This document shows, piece after piece, positions 51,572 to 60,528 of a stretch of DNA of 64,000 bases. The translations under genes were made by a program, and so were the position numbers. A model generated the notes under the pieces. That model worked only from the letters and a program-made list of their open reading frames with translations, was not told where the DNA came from and searched no databases. Numbering within the stretch: position 1 is the first letter of the stretch; each line of letters begins with the position of its first letter. The stretch is from Lentilactobacillus fungorum (GTDB lineage Bacteria > Bacillota > Bacilli > Lactobacillales > Lactobacillaceae). The stretch is taken from the NCBI RefSeq assembly GCF_016860605.1, contig NZ_BNJR01000016.1, positions 62,001-126,000 on the forward strand, read 5' to 3'.

Positions 51572-51601
51572 GGGGATACCAAGTCGGTATTCCTTTTTTT
51601 G
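51572..51601 (+). terminator. terminator of the small gene at 51359
   Basis: GGGATACC pairs with GGTATTCC around AAGTC, followed by seven T residues. Confidence 0.85.
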
Positions 51602-51853
51602 CTGCTGATTTCCTAATCCACTATTGTAATCAGTATGGGAACCCGTTTTGATTCCTGATCAAGTTTAGAAGGGCATGGTGGTGTAGCTGGTGAGAAATGG
51701 TAATTTTGATTAACCTCAATAATCTATCAGGTAAGCGACATAACTGCTACTAAAATAGCCAGGCCAAATCGCGCCACAAAGTGAAGCGGCATGTTAAAAT
51801 CAAGCCAATAAATGAAACCGATTACAATTCATCGAGTGAAAGAAGTCCTTTCT

Positions 51854-53194
51854 ATGGCCCGCCACACAACTACTAAACAACTTAATTTTCTCGGCGTTTT
51901 CCTATTAGGCGTTGATGGAATTATCGGCTCGGGGATTTTTCTGATGCCTAGTCGGATCTACGCTAAGCTTGGGGATTTGAGCATGGTTCTCATGCCACTG
52001 GCGGGGATTGCAGTGCTTATGATTGCACTATGCTTTGCGAATCTTGCCAGCAGGATTCCAGGTGATGGCGGTGCGTGGCTGTACACATATACAGCGTTTG
52101 GCCGGTTTGCCGGTTTTGAAATCGGGATTGATACTTGGTTGCTCGGCATTATCACGATGGCGACCGAAATTTCTGCGTTTGTGACGAGTTTGCGAAGTGT
52201 TTTTCCAAGCCTGAATAATCACACGGATTACCTGTTAGCGGCGCTTGGCATTCTAGTTGGGTTGACTGGTCTTAATTTAGCTGGCACGAACTTTATGGAT
52301 TGGGTGGATAACATTTCAACCATTGCTAAAGTTGGCGTGTTAGTTTTATTCGTTGCCCTCGGGATTTTTTTCATTCATCCTGCCCAGTTTAGTGACGTGA
52401 GCGGCGGCCTTACCAACCAGTCGCCATTGTTCGGTAGATTTAACGATGGTTTTGGGATGGTCTTTTACATGTTTACCGGTTTTTCGTTCTTACCAATTGC
52501 GGCGTCTAAGATGAAGAATCCAGAAAAGACGCTGCCCAAAGCGCTGGTTAGTGTATTGTTAACCTCGGCGACACTATATTTAATCGTGCAGTTGACGGCA
52601 ATTGGAGTAGCTGGAACCAAATTGGCAACGGCTAACGTGCCGGTTGCCACGGCTTTTTATCAGATTGCCGGGAACCTAGGCTATGATTTGGCTTTGGCCG
52701 GGATGTTAGTTTCGATTCTGGGAGTTGCATTATCAGTCTCGTTTTCAACCCCGACGATTGCCGCTTCACTGGCCTCCGAACATCAATTATTACCGCGAAT
52801 GCTAGGACATCAAAATAAGCGAGGCGTTCCGCTGGCTGCTTTATTGATTTCGTCAGCGGTGTGTGCGTTGATGCTCTTTTCGGGGAATTATCTTTTCTTG
52901 GCATCCTGCATTGTTTTTACGTCATTTGTTCAGTACGTTCCCACCATCATGGCAACGATCAAACTACGACACCACAGTAAATTACCTCAAGGATTTAAAT
53001 TGCCAGGCGGCCTTACCATCCCGGTCATTGCTTTATTGGTAACAGCGTACTTAATCCTAAGTTTTTCTATTAAGCTGATTATTGCCGGCATGGTTGTTTT
53101 TAGTTTAAGCGGCCTTTGGTATGTCTATGACGATCGCGATCGTCAAGCCAATGGGCTGGAACGCGACATTGCGGCTAAAGATCGACCATTTTAA
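51854..53194 (+). CDS. APC superfamily amino acid permease
   Basis: A 446-residue permease with 12 membrane helices. FLLGVDGIIGSGIFLMPSRI at residues 18-37 is the canonical helix 1 (G-x-x-I-G-x-G-I-F), where backbone groups bind the amino group of the substrate. AASKMKNPEKTLPKAL follows helix 6, the usual E-x-x-N-P-x-x-x-x-P-x-A position. ATG 51854 is chosen, 14 codons in from a TTG-like opening, though its ribosome binding site (AAAGAAG) is modest. The substrate is probably an amino acid or polyamine; it cannot be fixed from sequence. Confidence 0.88.
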   Translation: MARHTTTKQLNFLGVFLLGVDGIIGSGIFLMPSRIYAKLGDLSMVLMPLAGIAVLMIALCFANLASRIPGDGGAWLYTYTAFGRFAGFEIGIDTWLLGIITMATEISAFVTSLRSVFPSLNNHTDYLLAALGILVGLTGLNLAGTNFMDWVDNISTIAKVGVLVLFVALGIFFIHPAQFSDVSGGLTNQSPLFGRFNDGFGMVFYMFTGFSFLPIAASKMKNPEKTLPKALVSVLLTSATLYLIVQLTAIGVAGTKLATANVPVATAFYQIAGNLGYDLALAGMLVSILGVALSVSFSTPTIAASLASEHQLLPRMLGHQNKRGVPLAALLISSAVCALMLFSGNYLFLASCIVFTSFVQYVPTIMATIKLRHHSKLPQGFKLPGGLTIPVIALLVTAYLILSFSIKLIIAGMVVFSLSGLWYVYDDRDRQANGLERDIAAKDRPF

Positions 53195-53266
53195 TCAATT
53201 GGTTAGGAATAATCAAAACTATTTTAATCATCGATCCTAAGCCAAGATAATTCAAGTAGACGACTA

Positions 53267-53896
53267 TTATGATTTTATATTAGTCGTTCCTTTGTGAAGG
53301 CCAATAGAAATAGAAATCAAATTGATGAGGACGACGCCAATCAAGTAAATAAAGGCCAATTGGGCGCCATTAGTAGTGTTGGCTGCGTAATTGCCAGCGT
53401 TTCTTTGAAACAGACCGAAAATGACTGAAACAATCGAAGTCCCGACCGCGCCGGCAAATTGTTGGAGAGTGTTAAATAAGGCGTTGCCATCTGCATTTTG
53501 CTGCTTGGATAGTTGATTGCCGTTGGTCATGATATTTCCAGCAGCAAAGCCAATCCCAAGCATTGTCAAGGTGTAAGCAATCAGAATTAAAATAGTTGTC
53601 GCGTGGTCAGCAACAATTGCTAGGAGAACGACTGAAAGTAATTGAAGCACTAAGCCGAGTAAAATGGGCTTTTTAGGACCGAGCTGATCATAGATTTTAC
53701 CGCCAATTGGCGCGAGGCAAGCGCCGATTAACGCTCCTGGCAATAATACCAAGCTAGCAACAATCGCCGTCGTGTGACTCACAATTTGCATGTAGTTGGG
53801 GAGAACAAAGGCAACCCCGACGACTAAAACTTGAATTAAGAAAAAGCTAAACAGATGGGCATTAAATTTTTCAGCGTGACGTGGAGCATGAATTTA
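53267..53896 (-). pseudogene. DHA2-type MFS transporter, C-terminal half only
   Basis: The frame opens at about 53896, right after a TAA, and encodes the second half of a DHA2 exporter: HLFSFFLIQVLVVGVAFVLP, ASLVLLPGALIGACLAPIGG and QQFAGAVGTSIVSVIFGLFQ. The N-terminal six or more helices, start codon and ribosome binding site are missing. An internal ATG at 53791 could give a 174-residue fragment but would not form a transporter. It is best read as a 5'-deleted remnant; the break lies next to the divergent TauE gene, which may mark a rearrangement point. Confidence 0.8.
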
Positions 53897-54003
53897 ACAT
53901 TCAAAAATCTTCGGCGACAACGTTATTGGAAATGAGTTGCGTAGACGCCAACTCATTTCTGGATTATGATAAAAGTTATCTATGGATAAAGAGATGATGT
54001 GCG

Positions 54004-54762
54004 TTGCTGACGGAATTTTTAGTAGTATGTCCACTGGTCTTTTTGGCTGGGTTTGTCGATGCAATTGGTGGTGGGGGCGGGCTGATTTCACTGCCGGCGT
54101 ACTTGATGGCTGGCATTCCAGCGCATTTTGCAGTTGGCACCAACAAGCTCTCTTCGGCAATGGGGACGACGATTTCGACGCTTGAATTTGCTCGCAGTGG
54201 TTATATTCGCCTTAAGCTGGCGGCATTTTCCGTGTTCGCCGCAATTTTTGGGTCATCACTTGGTGCACGCCTAGCATTACATATTGCCAACCATGTGTTT
54301 CATCTCATCTTATTGATCATTTTACCGGCAACCGCGCTGTATCTGCTGCTCAATCGACACGCCCTGAAGTCGCCGTTAGTTGAAAAATCGGTGTCATCAT
54401 CCCAATTTATCATGACGCTGGCTATCTCCCTCAGCTTAGGGGCTTACGATGGCTTTTATGGGCCGGGAACCGGGACGTTCTTATTGATTACGTTGACTGG
54501 GATTGCCCATTTGCCGATTAACTTAGCTGCTGGCAATACCAAGATGATTAACTTGGCGACCAACGTCACTGCACTGGTCGTTTTCTTAATGAACAGCAAA
54601 GTTTTGATGTTGCTGGGATTAGTCGCCGGTTTATTTAGTATTGTCGGTAATTTCTTGGGAGCTCTATACTATAAGCGCTTCGGCAGCCGAATTGCCAGGC
54701 CGATCATTATTATTGTTCTGCTTATTTTTTTAGCCAAAACCATTTGGGATTTAGTTGGCTGA
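54004..54762 (+). CDS. TauE/SafE family sulfite exporter-like permease
   Basis: A 252-residue membrane protein with about seven hydrophobic segments. Two similar halves begin with FLAGFVDAIGGGGGLISLPA and LGAYDGFYGPGTGTFLLITL, the glycine-rich repeats that define TauE/SafE proteins; FAVGTNKLSSAMGT and LAAGNTKMINLATN follow each. The start is TTG 54004, with AGAGATGATG upstream. Relatives export sulfite, sulfoacetate or related anions, but most lactobacillar copies have unknown substrates. Monocistronic. Confidence 0.85.
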   Translation: MLTEFLVVCPLVFLAGFVDAIGGGGGLISLPAYLMAGIPAHFAVGTNKLSSAMGTTISTLEFARSGYIRLKLAAFSVFAAIFGSSLGARLALHIANHVFHLILLIILPATALYLLLNRHALKSPLVEKSVSSSQFIMTLAISLSLGAYDGFYGPGTGTFLLITLTGIAHLPINLAAGNTKMINLATNVTALVVFLMNSKVLMLLGLVAGLFSIVGNFLGALYYKRFGSRIARPIIIIVLLIFLAKTIWDLVG

Positions 54763-54912
54763 ACCGCTAAATTGGCGTATGATAAGGGTACCTTGGCAGG
54801 GGCACTGATGTGTTCGTGGCGGCTGAAATAGGCAATTATTAAGCCTGTTTTTAGCCGCCTTTTTAAGTAAGGTGCTAGGGATAAATGGCGTTTGTAAACG
54901 CCGGCTATCTAA

Positions 54913-54941
54913 TTTACAAGCTAATTCTTTGCTGGTATGAT
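54913..54941 (+). promoter_or_regulatory. promoter of the ykoE transcript
   Basis: TTTACA (54913-54918), a 17-base spacer and TATGAT (54936-54941); each box is one mismatch from consensus. The TPP aptamer starts 13 bases later. Confidence 0.75.
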
Positions 54942-54954
54942 TTAGGAGAATAAA

Positions 54955-55030
54955 ATAATTTGGGGTGCCAATTTTGGCTGAGATGATACTCATTGAACCT
55001 GATCTGGTTAGGACCAGCGCAGGGAAATTA
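54955..55030 (+). promoter_or_regulatory. TPP riboswitch upstream of ykoE
   Basis: P1 strands ATAATTT/AAATTAT enclose GGGGTGCC, GGCTGAGATGATAC, GAACCTGATCTGGTTAG and ACCAGCGCAGGGAA, the conserved THI-box elements. The 100 bases that follow end in CCCCC about 13 bases ahead of GGAGGG, the ribosome binding site of ykoE, so control may be translational. Confidence 0.95.
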
Positions 55031-55133
55031 TTGCAGCAAAGAGCCGGATTACGCTGGTTATGCTGATTGCAATTATTGATGGCTAATTAATTTCACGACC
55101 TTGGTACCCCCAAATACATGGAGGGCTTTTTTT

Positions 55134-55685
55134 ATGCGTAAATTTACGTTGAGAAACATCATCACGCTGACGTTAATTGCCCTGTTTTTTGGGGTGATTT
55201 ATTGGATTATTGGACCAATTTATACGGCGTTAACGGCTGCTTTGACGCCATTTGGATTAGCGCCGGCAGCTAACGATATTCTAGAGGGTATCTGGGTAAT
55301 GGCCGGGCCGCTTGCTGGATTGCTGTTTCGAATCCCCGGCTCTGCCACGCTGGTTGAAACGTTGGCATCAATTGTCGAAATGTTTATTGGCGGCCAATTT
55401 GGTGCGGCAGCGGTTATTGCCGGTATCGTCCAAGGTGCTGGCGCTGAGCTTGGATATCTAGTAACCGGCTATAAAGTTTGGAATTGGTTGAGCTTAAGCC
55501 TTAGTGTGGTTTTTGTAACCGTTGTGACGTTCATTCGGGAAATGATTTTCTATGGTTATTCGAAGTATTCGCCAACGCTTTTGATTGGCCTATTTTTGAT
55601 TCGATTAGTTTCAACCTTTATTTTTAGCGGTGTCATTAACATGCTGATTATAAAGATGCTGCAAAGAAGTCACGCGGTTGATTAG
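55134..55685 (+). CDS. ykoE: YkoE family ECF S component (hydroxymethylpyrimidine uptake)
   Basis: A 183-residue membrane protein of about five helices; family marks are FFGVIYWIIGPIYTALTAAL and EMFIGGQFGAAAVIAGIVQG with GAGAELGYL following. YkoE is the S component of the Bacillus YkoEDC importer for the pyrimidine part of thiamin. Here neither YkoD (ATPase) nor YkoC (T) follows, so the shared ECF module must energise it. It is under a TPP riboswitch and precedes a ThiY-like gene, separated by two hairpin repeats. ATG 55134 is set by GGAGGG 7 bases upstream. Confidence 0.88.
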   Translation: MRKFTLRNIITLTLIALFFGVIYWIIGPIYTALTAALTPFGLAPAANDILEGIWVMAGPLAGLLFRIPGSATLVETLASIVEMFIGGQFGAAAVIAGIVQGAGAELGYLVTGYKVWNWLSLSLSVVFVTVVTFIREMIFYGYSKYSPTLLIGLFLIRLVSTFIFSGVINMLIIKMLQRSHAVD

Positions 55686-55786
55686 GACAGTTACACGTAC
55701 AAGCACCTCGAACAAAAAATCCAAGCCCGGGATTTCTGGCCAAGTTAACTTAGGCTCCGCTTTCTAACCGCTTTGCTCCGCTCACT
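55684..55786 (+). repeat. hairpin repeat copy A (chimeric, 103 bp)
   Basis: It begins AGGACAG like other copies, but its left part (ACAAGCACCTCGAAC) is of the type seen in copies B and D, whereas its right part (AAGTTAACTTAGGCTCCGCTTTC) is of the type in copy E. The left arm also lacks the GCGCAAAGCAG segment. The arms therefore no longer pair well. It overlaps the last codons of ykoE by two bases. Confidence 0.75.
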
Positions 55787-55791
55787 GATGT

Positions 55792-55910
55792 GGGACAGCT
55801 GCGCAAAGCAGGGATCTGCGCGTAAGCACCTCAGCCACAAATTCCAAGCCCGGGAATTTCTGTCTGAGGAGCCTTACACTCCGATCCCTAACCGCTTTGC
55901 TCCGCTCACT
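55792..55910 (+). repeat. hairpin repeat copy B (119 bp)
   Basis: A full unit from GGGACAGCTGCGCAAAGCAG to GCTTTGCTCCGCTCACT. Inside, GGGATC pairs with GATCCC, GTAAG with CTTAC, CCTCAG with CTGAGG and AATTCC with GGAATT around a GGCC/CCCGG-rich tip. It ends 24 bases before the ThiY start, so it is in the ykoE-thiY transcript leader. Confidence 0.85.
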
Positions 55911-55933
55911 TGTATTACAAAAGGAGAATTAAC

Positions 55934-56851
55934 ATGACAAAAAATATTCGTCTCGCCTTGGAATGGATTCCTAACACCAATCACACCGGTTTTTACACAG
56001 CAATTGATAACGGTTATTATGCCGATGAAGGTCTGAACTTGTCAGTCTTTATGCCAGATGATCACGGCGATGGTCGCGACTGGCTGCTCTCCGGGAAAGC
56101 TGATTTTGCAATCACCGAACAAATGTCGCTATCTGATATGTTTGTAAAGGACCAACAGACGCCATTAATTGCAATTGCGGCGTTGAGCGATCACAACCTA
56201 TCAGGACTATTGACAAATCATAAAATTAACCGGCCTAAGGACTTCACTGGTCAAACTTACGCAACTTTTGGCTATCCAACTGAGCAGGCAATTATCCGCG
56301 ACACGATTAATGCCGATGGCGGTGATTTCAATCAGGTCACGATTGTCCCTAATGACATGATTTTTGATCCAGTCAAGGATCTGGCGACTGGTAAATATGA
56401 TGGGATCTTCGTTTACCATCACTGGGAAGGACTAATGGCTAAATTAAGTGATGAAGATGAAGACTACCATTTCTTTTATGTAAAAGATTATGTCCCGGAA
56501 TTTGATTACTACACGCCGGTTCTGGCGGCTAACACCCACTTTTTGAATGAACATGGCGAGATTGCCCGCAAGTTCTTGCGAGCAACGCGGAAGGGGTTTG
56601 CGTTTGCCGAACAATTTCCGACAGCGGCCGCTCAGATATTGATGCGTTACGTTCCTGATCGGCGCCTGCAAGAAAAATTGGTGCTAACCAGCCAAGCTGA
56701 GATTAGTCAGCATTATCGGTTACCAAACGCGCTTTGGGGAGCGATTGATCAAACACGATGGCAGCAGTTTTATGAATGGCTCAATCAACAGCAGATGGGC
56801 AAGCCCATTCCAACTGAGATTGGGTTTACAAATCAGTATTTAGATTTATGA
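55934..56851 (+). CDS. thiY: ThiY/THI5-like thiamin precursor-binding protein without signal peptide
   Basis: A 305-residue NMT1/THI5-fold protein. ALEWIPNTNHTGFYTAIDNG at the N-terminus, followed by GYYADEGLNLSVFMPDDH, is the ThiY signature; the fold is a two-lobed periplasmic-binding protein that holds formylaminopyrimidine or related compounds. It has no signal peptide or lipobox: the product starts at residue 1 of the domain. It has a good AAGGAG. The gene lies downstream of ykoE and the TPP riboswitch. An import role would require export of this protein, so either its signal is lost, or it works in the cytosol, for example as a pyrimidine binding or synthase-type protein like yeast Thi5. 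Confidence 0.82.
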   Translation: MTKNIRLALEWIPNTNHTGFYTAIDNGYYADEGLNLSVFMPDDHGDGRDWLLSGKADFAITEQMSLSDMFVKDQQTPLIAIAALSDHNLSGLLTNHKINRPKDFTGQTYATFGYPTEQAIIRDTINADGGDFNQVTIVPNDMIFDPVKDLATGKYDGIFVYHHWEGLMAKLSDEDEDYHFFYVKDYVPEFDYYTPVLAANTHFLNEHGEIARKFLRATRKGFAFAEQFPTAAAQILMRYVPDRRLQEKLVLTSQAEISQHYRLPNALWGAIDQTRWQQFYEWLNQQQMGKPIPTEIGFTNQYLDL

Positions 56852-56885
56852 AAATAAATGAGCCTCAAGAAATCATTTAATGAAA

Positions 56886-56939
56886 TAGCTGCTTAAAGGC
56901 CCCGCCGACTGTAATGTTGACGAGGCCTTTAAGCAGCTA
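56886..56939. terminator. bidirectional terminator
   Basis: TAGCTGCTTAAAGGCC pairs perfectly with GGCCTTTAAGCAGCTA around a 22-base loop. It separates the convergent thiY and exonuclease genes. Confidence 0.8.
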
Positions 56940-56980
56940 ACTGACTTTTGAATTAAATGGTGCCTACGTTCAGAAATCGC

Positions 56981-57739
56981 TTAAAGCTCTGGCGTGATTA
57001 ATTCAACTGGACAATGGTCTGAACCAAACACGTCAGTCAAAATCTTAGCATCATTAAGCTTATCAACCAATTGATTACCGGTAATAAAGTAATCGATTCG
57101 CCAACCAGCATTGCGATCGCGGGCGTGGAACCGATAACTCCACCAAGAATAAATGTTGGTCATGTCCGGGTAAAAATGACGGAAGGTGTCGGTAAAGCCC
57201 ATGCGCAAGAAGCGGCTGAATGATTGACGCTCTTCGTCGGTGAAGCCAGCATTATGGTGATTGGATTGGGGATTCTTAAGATCAATTTCTTGGTGAGCCA
57301 CATTTAAGTCACCACAAAGAATGACCGGCTTGTCTTGATTGAGACGAGTCAAATAATCTTGGAAGGCCGCATCCCAACCCAGCCGAAAGTCCAGCCGTTT
57401 TAGTTTGGCTCCCGAGTTTGGCACATAGCTATTAACCAGGTAAAAATGCGGGTATTCCAAAGTAATTGCCCGGCCTTCATGGTCAAATTCAGCCGATTGA
57501 ATCCCGTAGGAAACGGTTAGGGGGACCCGTTTGGTAAAAATTGCTGTCCCAGAGTAACCTTTACGTTCGGCATAGTCGAAATATTGGTGGTAGCCGGGCA
57601 ATGCTAATTCGAGCTGGCCGGCTTGCATTTTGGTTTCTTGAATACAAAAGAAATCAGCGTCCAAGTCGTTAAACGTTTGTACAAAGTTCTTCTTAACGAC
57701 GGCTCTTAAGCCATTTACGTTCCATGATATGAATTTCAT
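56981..57739 (-). CDS. exoA: exodeoxyribonuclease III (AP endonuclease)
   Basis: A 252-residue ExoIII-family nuclease. Catalytic segments in order: FISWNVNGLRAVVKKNF (Asn near the start), DFFCIQETKMQAGQ (metal-binding Glu), LVNSYVPNSG (Tyr), ILCGDLNVAHQEIDLKNP (Asp-x-Asn), and GSDHCPVEL (Asp-His pair). The start at ATG 57739 gives proper spacing from AAGGGA; an ATG at 57751 sits on top of that site. It repairs abasic sites in base excision repair and trims 3' ends. Gene name by family. Confidence 0.93.
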   Translation of the reverse strand: MKFISWNVNGLRAVVKKNFVQTFNDLDADFFCIQETKMQAGQLELALPGYHQYFDYAERKGYSGTAIFTKRVPLTVSYGIQSAEFDHEGRAITLEYPHFYLVNSYVPNSGAKLKRLDFRLGWDAAFQDYLTRLNQDKPVILCGDLNVAHQEIDLKNPQSNHHNAGFTDEERQSFSRFLRMGFTDTFRHFYPDMTNIYSWWSYRFHARDRNAGWRIDYFITGNQLVDKLNDAKILTDVFGSDHCPVELITPEL

Positions 57740-57973
57740 CCTATCAGTCATCCCTTACTGTTTGTTCATACTCTAATCATACATGATTATGCGAAAATGT
57801 GGTCCATCATGACAATAAAAAGAGCTGGAACCGGCCTGACTTATATCTATGGCTGTAGCCTAGACTGCTACCCATGTTTGGAGAAAAAACGACGATGGTT
57901 GCCAAACAGCTAGCTTTCTTGGTAAATAGGCGCTGATGCTTACCACGGTGTCAGTCTGGCTAGCGAGTGCGGA

Positions 57974-59578
57974 CTAGTCCTCAATTTTGACAGTATCGTT
58001 TAATTCCTTGGCTTGATAAAAGTCGGGGAAAATCCGGGCTGTCTTAATTCCCCAATAATAAAAGCCCAGGGAAGCAATAATGATAATTCCAAAATCATAG
58101 GGATAGTGAATCCAGTTGATTCCCTTAAATTGTTCACTGCCGATGTAAGACATGATCGAAATAAAAATCAGATAAACAATCATCCACATGCTTGAAAAGA
58201 ACGCTTTTCGGGTATCCACAAAGCCGGCTTGGTACTCGTAATAAAAGTAAAATGGTAAGCCAAGTAAAATGACTAAAATGACTTCAACGGTGGTCGGCCA
58301 CATTGCCCAATAAACGGCTAATGAGGCCAAAACAAATGATAATGGCGCCATCCAGCCCAAATTTTTCAATCTAACCGGCCGCTTGAAGTTGGGCGCCATC
58401 TTGCGAAAGGCAACGGCAGTCACTGGGCCAGTGAGGTAAGCAATTAAAGTTGAAGTGGAAATAACGGTCGCTAAAGTTGACCAAGATCTGAATACCGAAA
58501 CCATTAGCATACTTAAAAGTAAATTAACAACCATCGCAACCCGCGGGATGCCATACTTTTCATTTACTTTACCAATAAAGCTGGGAATGTGCTGGTTGCT
58601 TTGCATCGCATACAAAGCACGACCGGTTGAGGCAGCGAAAGAGACACCAGTCCCAACCGGTGATACAAAGGCATCCATGTATAGTAAGACGGATAACCAG
58701 CGAATGCCCAACATGATGGCCAAGTCGGCAAACGGCGAATTAAAGTTAATGCCGCTCCAACCATATTGAGCCAGCATCGAAGGCTTTAACGCCGTAATAT
58801 AGGTGCTTTGGATCAGAATATAGATAATGCCACTAATGAGTAATGAAATAAAAATTCCCCGGCCAATATTACGACGGGAATTCTTGATTTCACTTCCCAT
58901 GTTAATGACAGTTTGAAAGGCGTTAAATGAAAAAATAATTCCGGCCGCAGACGTTGCCGCAAAAATGGGGGCTGTTCCATATGGCATAAATTCGTGAAGC
59001 GTGTGACCGTAATTTTGAGGTGAAAATCCTGAAACCGTCAGCATGATAATTGTCAGTGCTGGTACCCCAATTTTGAGGATCGAGATTAAACTGGTAAAGC
59101 TGGTTAACAGTTTCACTGACCAGAAGTTTAACAGCGTAAAAAGGATGATAAAGATGAAAACAACTAATAGTCCAAGTGTCGTAATCGTGCCGTTTTTCAA
59201 GAAAACGTGTGTCCAGTTGGCCCATGCCCAAGGCCAAGAACTCATGTATTGAACAGCCGCGACTGCTTCAATCGGAATTAAAGTAATTAAAGAAATCCAG
59301 TTCGCCCAAGATGCAATGAAGCCAAGCAAAGGGCCGTGAGAGTACTGTGCGTATCGGCTCATCCCCCCGGCTTCCGGGAACATGGCACCAATCTCGACAT
59401 AATCATAAGCGACTGCCGCAATGACGGCGCCACCAATGACCCATGAAATAATGGCGGCTGGTCCGGCAATCTTGGTGGCTTCCCAAGAACCAAATAACCA
59501 CCCGGAGCCAATCAACGACCCCAGTGTCAGCATAATCAGTTGAAAAAGTCCAATCTTTGTTGTGTTTTCTGAATCCAT
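57974..59578 (-). CDS. APC family amino acid permease
   Basis: A 534-residue permease with about 13 membrane segments. LIMLTLGSLIGSGWLFGSWE (residues 14-33) is helix 1 with the G-S-x-I-G-S-G motif. GSEIKNSRRNIGRGIFISLL follows helix 6. The start is ATG 59578 with AGGAGG upstream; a longer frame to 59650 would overlap that site. It resembles the aspartate/glutamate-proton symporter branch of APC (YveA/AspP), but substrate cannot be fixed. Monocistronic. Confidence 0.86.
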   Translation of the reverse strand: MDSENTTKIGLFQLIMLTLGSLIGSGWLFGSWEATKIAGPAAIISWVIGGAVIAAVAYDYVEIGAMFPEAGGMSRYAQYSHGPLLGFIASWANWISLITLIPIEAVAAVQYMSSWPWAWANWTHVFLKNGTITTLGLLVVFIFIILFTLLNFWSVKLLTSFTSLISILKIGVPALTIIMLTVSGFSPQNYGHTLHEFMPYGTAPIFAATSAAGIIFSFNAFQTVINMGSEIKNSRRNIGRGIFISLLISGIIYILIQSTYITALKPSMLAQYGWSGINFNSPFADLAIMLGIRWLSVLLYMDAFVSPVGTGVSFAASTGRALYAMQSNQHIPSFIGKVNEKYGIPRVAMVVNLLLSMLMVSVFRSWSTLATVISTSTLIAYLTGPVTAVAFRKMAPNFKRPVRLKNLGWMAPLSFVLASLAVYWAMWPTTVEVILVILLGLPFYFYYEYQAGFVDTRKAFFSSMWMIVYLIFISIMSYIGSEQFKGINWIHYPYDFGIIIIASLGFYYWGIKTARIFPDFYQAKELNDTVKIED

Positions 59579-59715
59579 TGTGACCTCCTGTTTAGCGTTG
59601 ACAACTAGTTTAACAAAGATAGCAATGAATGCAACTAAAATGGGGCGCATCGATTGGCCGTATTTCCCAGTATGGCGGTGCTAGTCAATTAATTTAATCA
59701 TTTATAAGATACCGC

Positions 59716-59762
59716 TTGCAAAATGGCTAGCTTTCTTTTAAGATAATGAGTGAGAACTCACT
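59716..59762 (+). promoter_or_regulatory. ABC exporter promoter with TetR-type operator
   Basis: TTGCAA (59716-59721), 17-base spacer, TAAGAT (59739-59744). AGTGAGAACTCACT (59749-59762), a perfect 6-2-6 palindrome, lies at the expected transcription start, where a repressor would block initiation. The tetR gene at 62160 is the likely source. Confidence 0.7.
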
Positions 59763-59787
59763 TATTAAATGAAAAAAGGTGATCAGA

Positions 59788-60528
59788 ATGACCAATACAA
59801 TTCAAGTTTCGAATCTCGAACAGGGTTATGGGAGGACCGTTGTGTTAAAGGATATTAATTTAACGGTAACCAGCGGTGAAATTTTGGCGCTAATCGGTCC
59901 AAGTGGTGCAGGAAAGACCACCTTGGTCAGTACGATTATGGGGATGTTAAGACCAATGAGGGGACAAGTAGCAGTTTTAAATACGCCGATGCCCAATCGA
60001 CCGTTACTTGCCAAGATTGGGTTTATGGCACAAACTGACGCGCTATATAGCAGTTTAACTGCTCAAGAGAATTTACTATTTTTCGGTGCGATGCAGGGAA
60101 TTTCACGAAAAAAATTACGAGAACAAATCCCTCATGCGGCCGGGATTGTTAACTTAGTTTCAGACCTTACAAAACAGGTGAGTGATTATTCCGGTGGGAT
60201 GAAACGGCGGTTGTCGCTAGCAATCGCGCTGGTATCTGATCCGGAAATCTTAATTTTAGATGAACCAACGGTCGGAATTGACCCGGAATTGCGCCAACAG
60301 ATTTGGCATGAACTTCATCAATTGGCGGCAGCTGGGCGAACGATTTTGTTAACCACGCATGTAATGGAGGACGCAGAAGAAGCCGATGAAGTCATGATGA
60401 TTCGAAACGGCGAAGCAATCGCGCAGGGGACACCAGCCGAGTTAATTGCTAATTATGGCGTCAGTTCCGTGGAAGAAGTCTTTTTAAAGGCAGGGAGGCA
60501 GCAAGATGCGACTACTCACAATGATTAA
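59788..60528 (+). CDS. ABC exporter ATP-binding protein (DrrA-like)
   Basis: A 246-residue ATPase. Motifs in order: Walker A GPSGAGKTT at about residue 37, Q-loop MAQTDALY, signature SDYSGGMKRRLS, Walker B ILILDEPT and H-loop LLTTHVM. The Y-S-G-G-M-K-R-R signature is typical of DrrA-type drug exporters. ATG 59788 is chosen over GTG 59779, since AAAAGGTGATC precedes it. It overlaps the permease gene by 23 bases. Promoter and operator lie just upstream. Confidence 0.92.
   Translation: MTNTIQVSNLEQGYGRTVVLKDINLTVTSGEILALIGPSGAGKTTLVSTIMGMLRPMRGQVAVLNTPMPNRPLLAKIGFMAQTDALYSSLTAQENLLFFGAMQGISRKKLREQIPHAAGIVNLVSDLTKQVSDYSGGMKRRLSLAIALVSDPEILILDEPTVGIDPELRQQIWHELHQLAAAGRTILLTTHVMEDAEEADEVMMIRNGEAIAQGTPAELIANYGVSSVEEVFLKAGRQQDATTHND

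Noticed and set aside
53894-54160. 88-codon minus-strand frame opposite the TauE gene start
   Set aside because: It is the antisense of a well-supported gene and has no start context.
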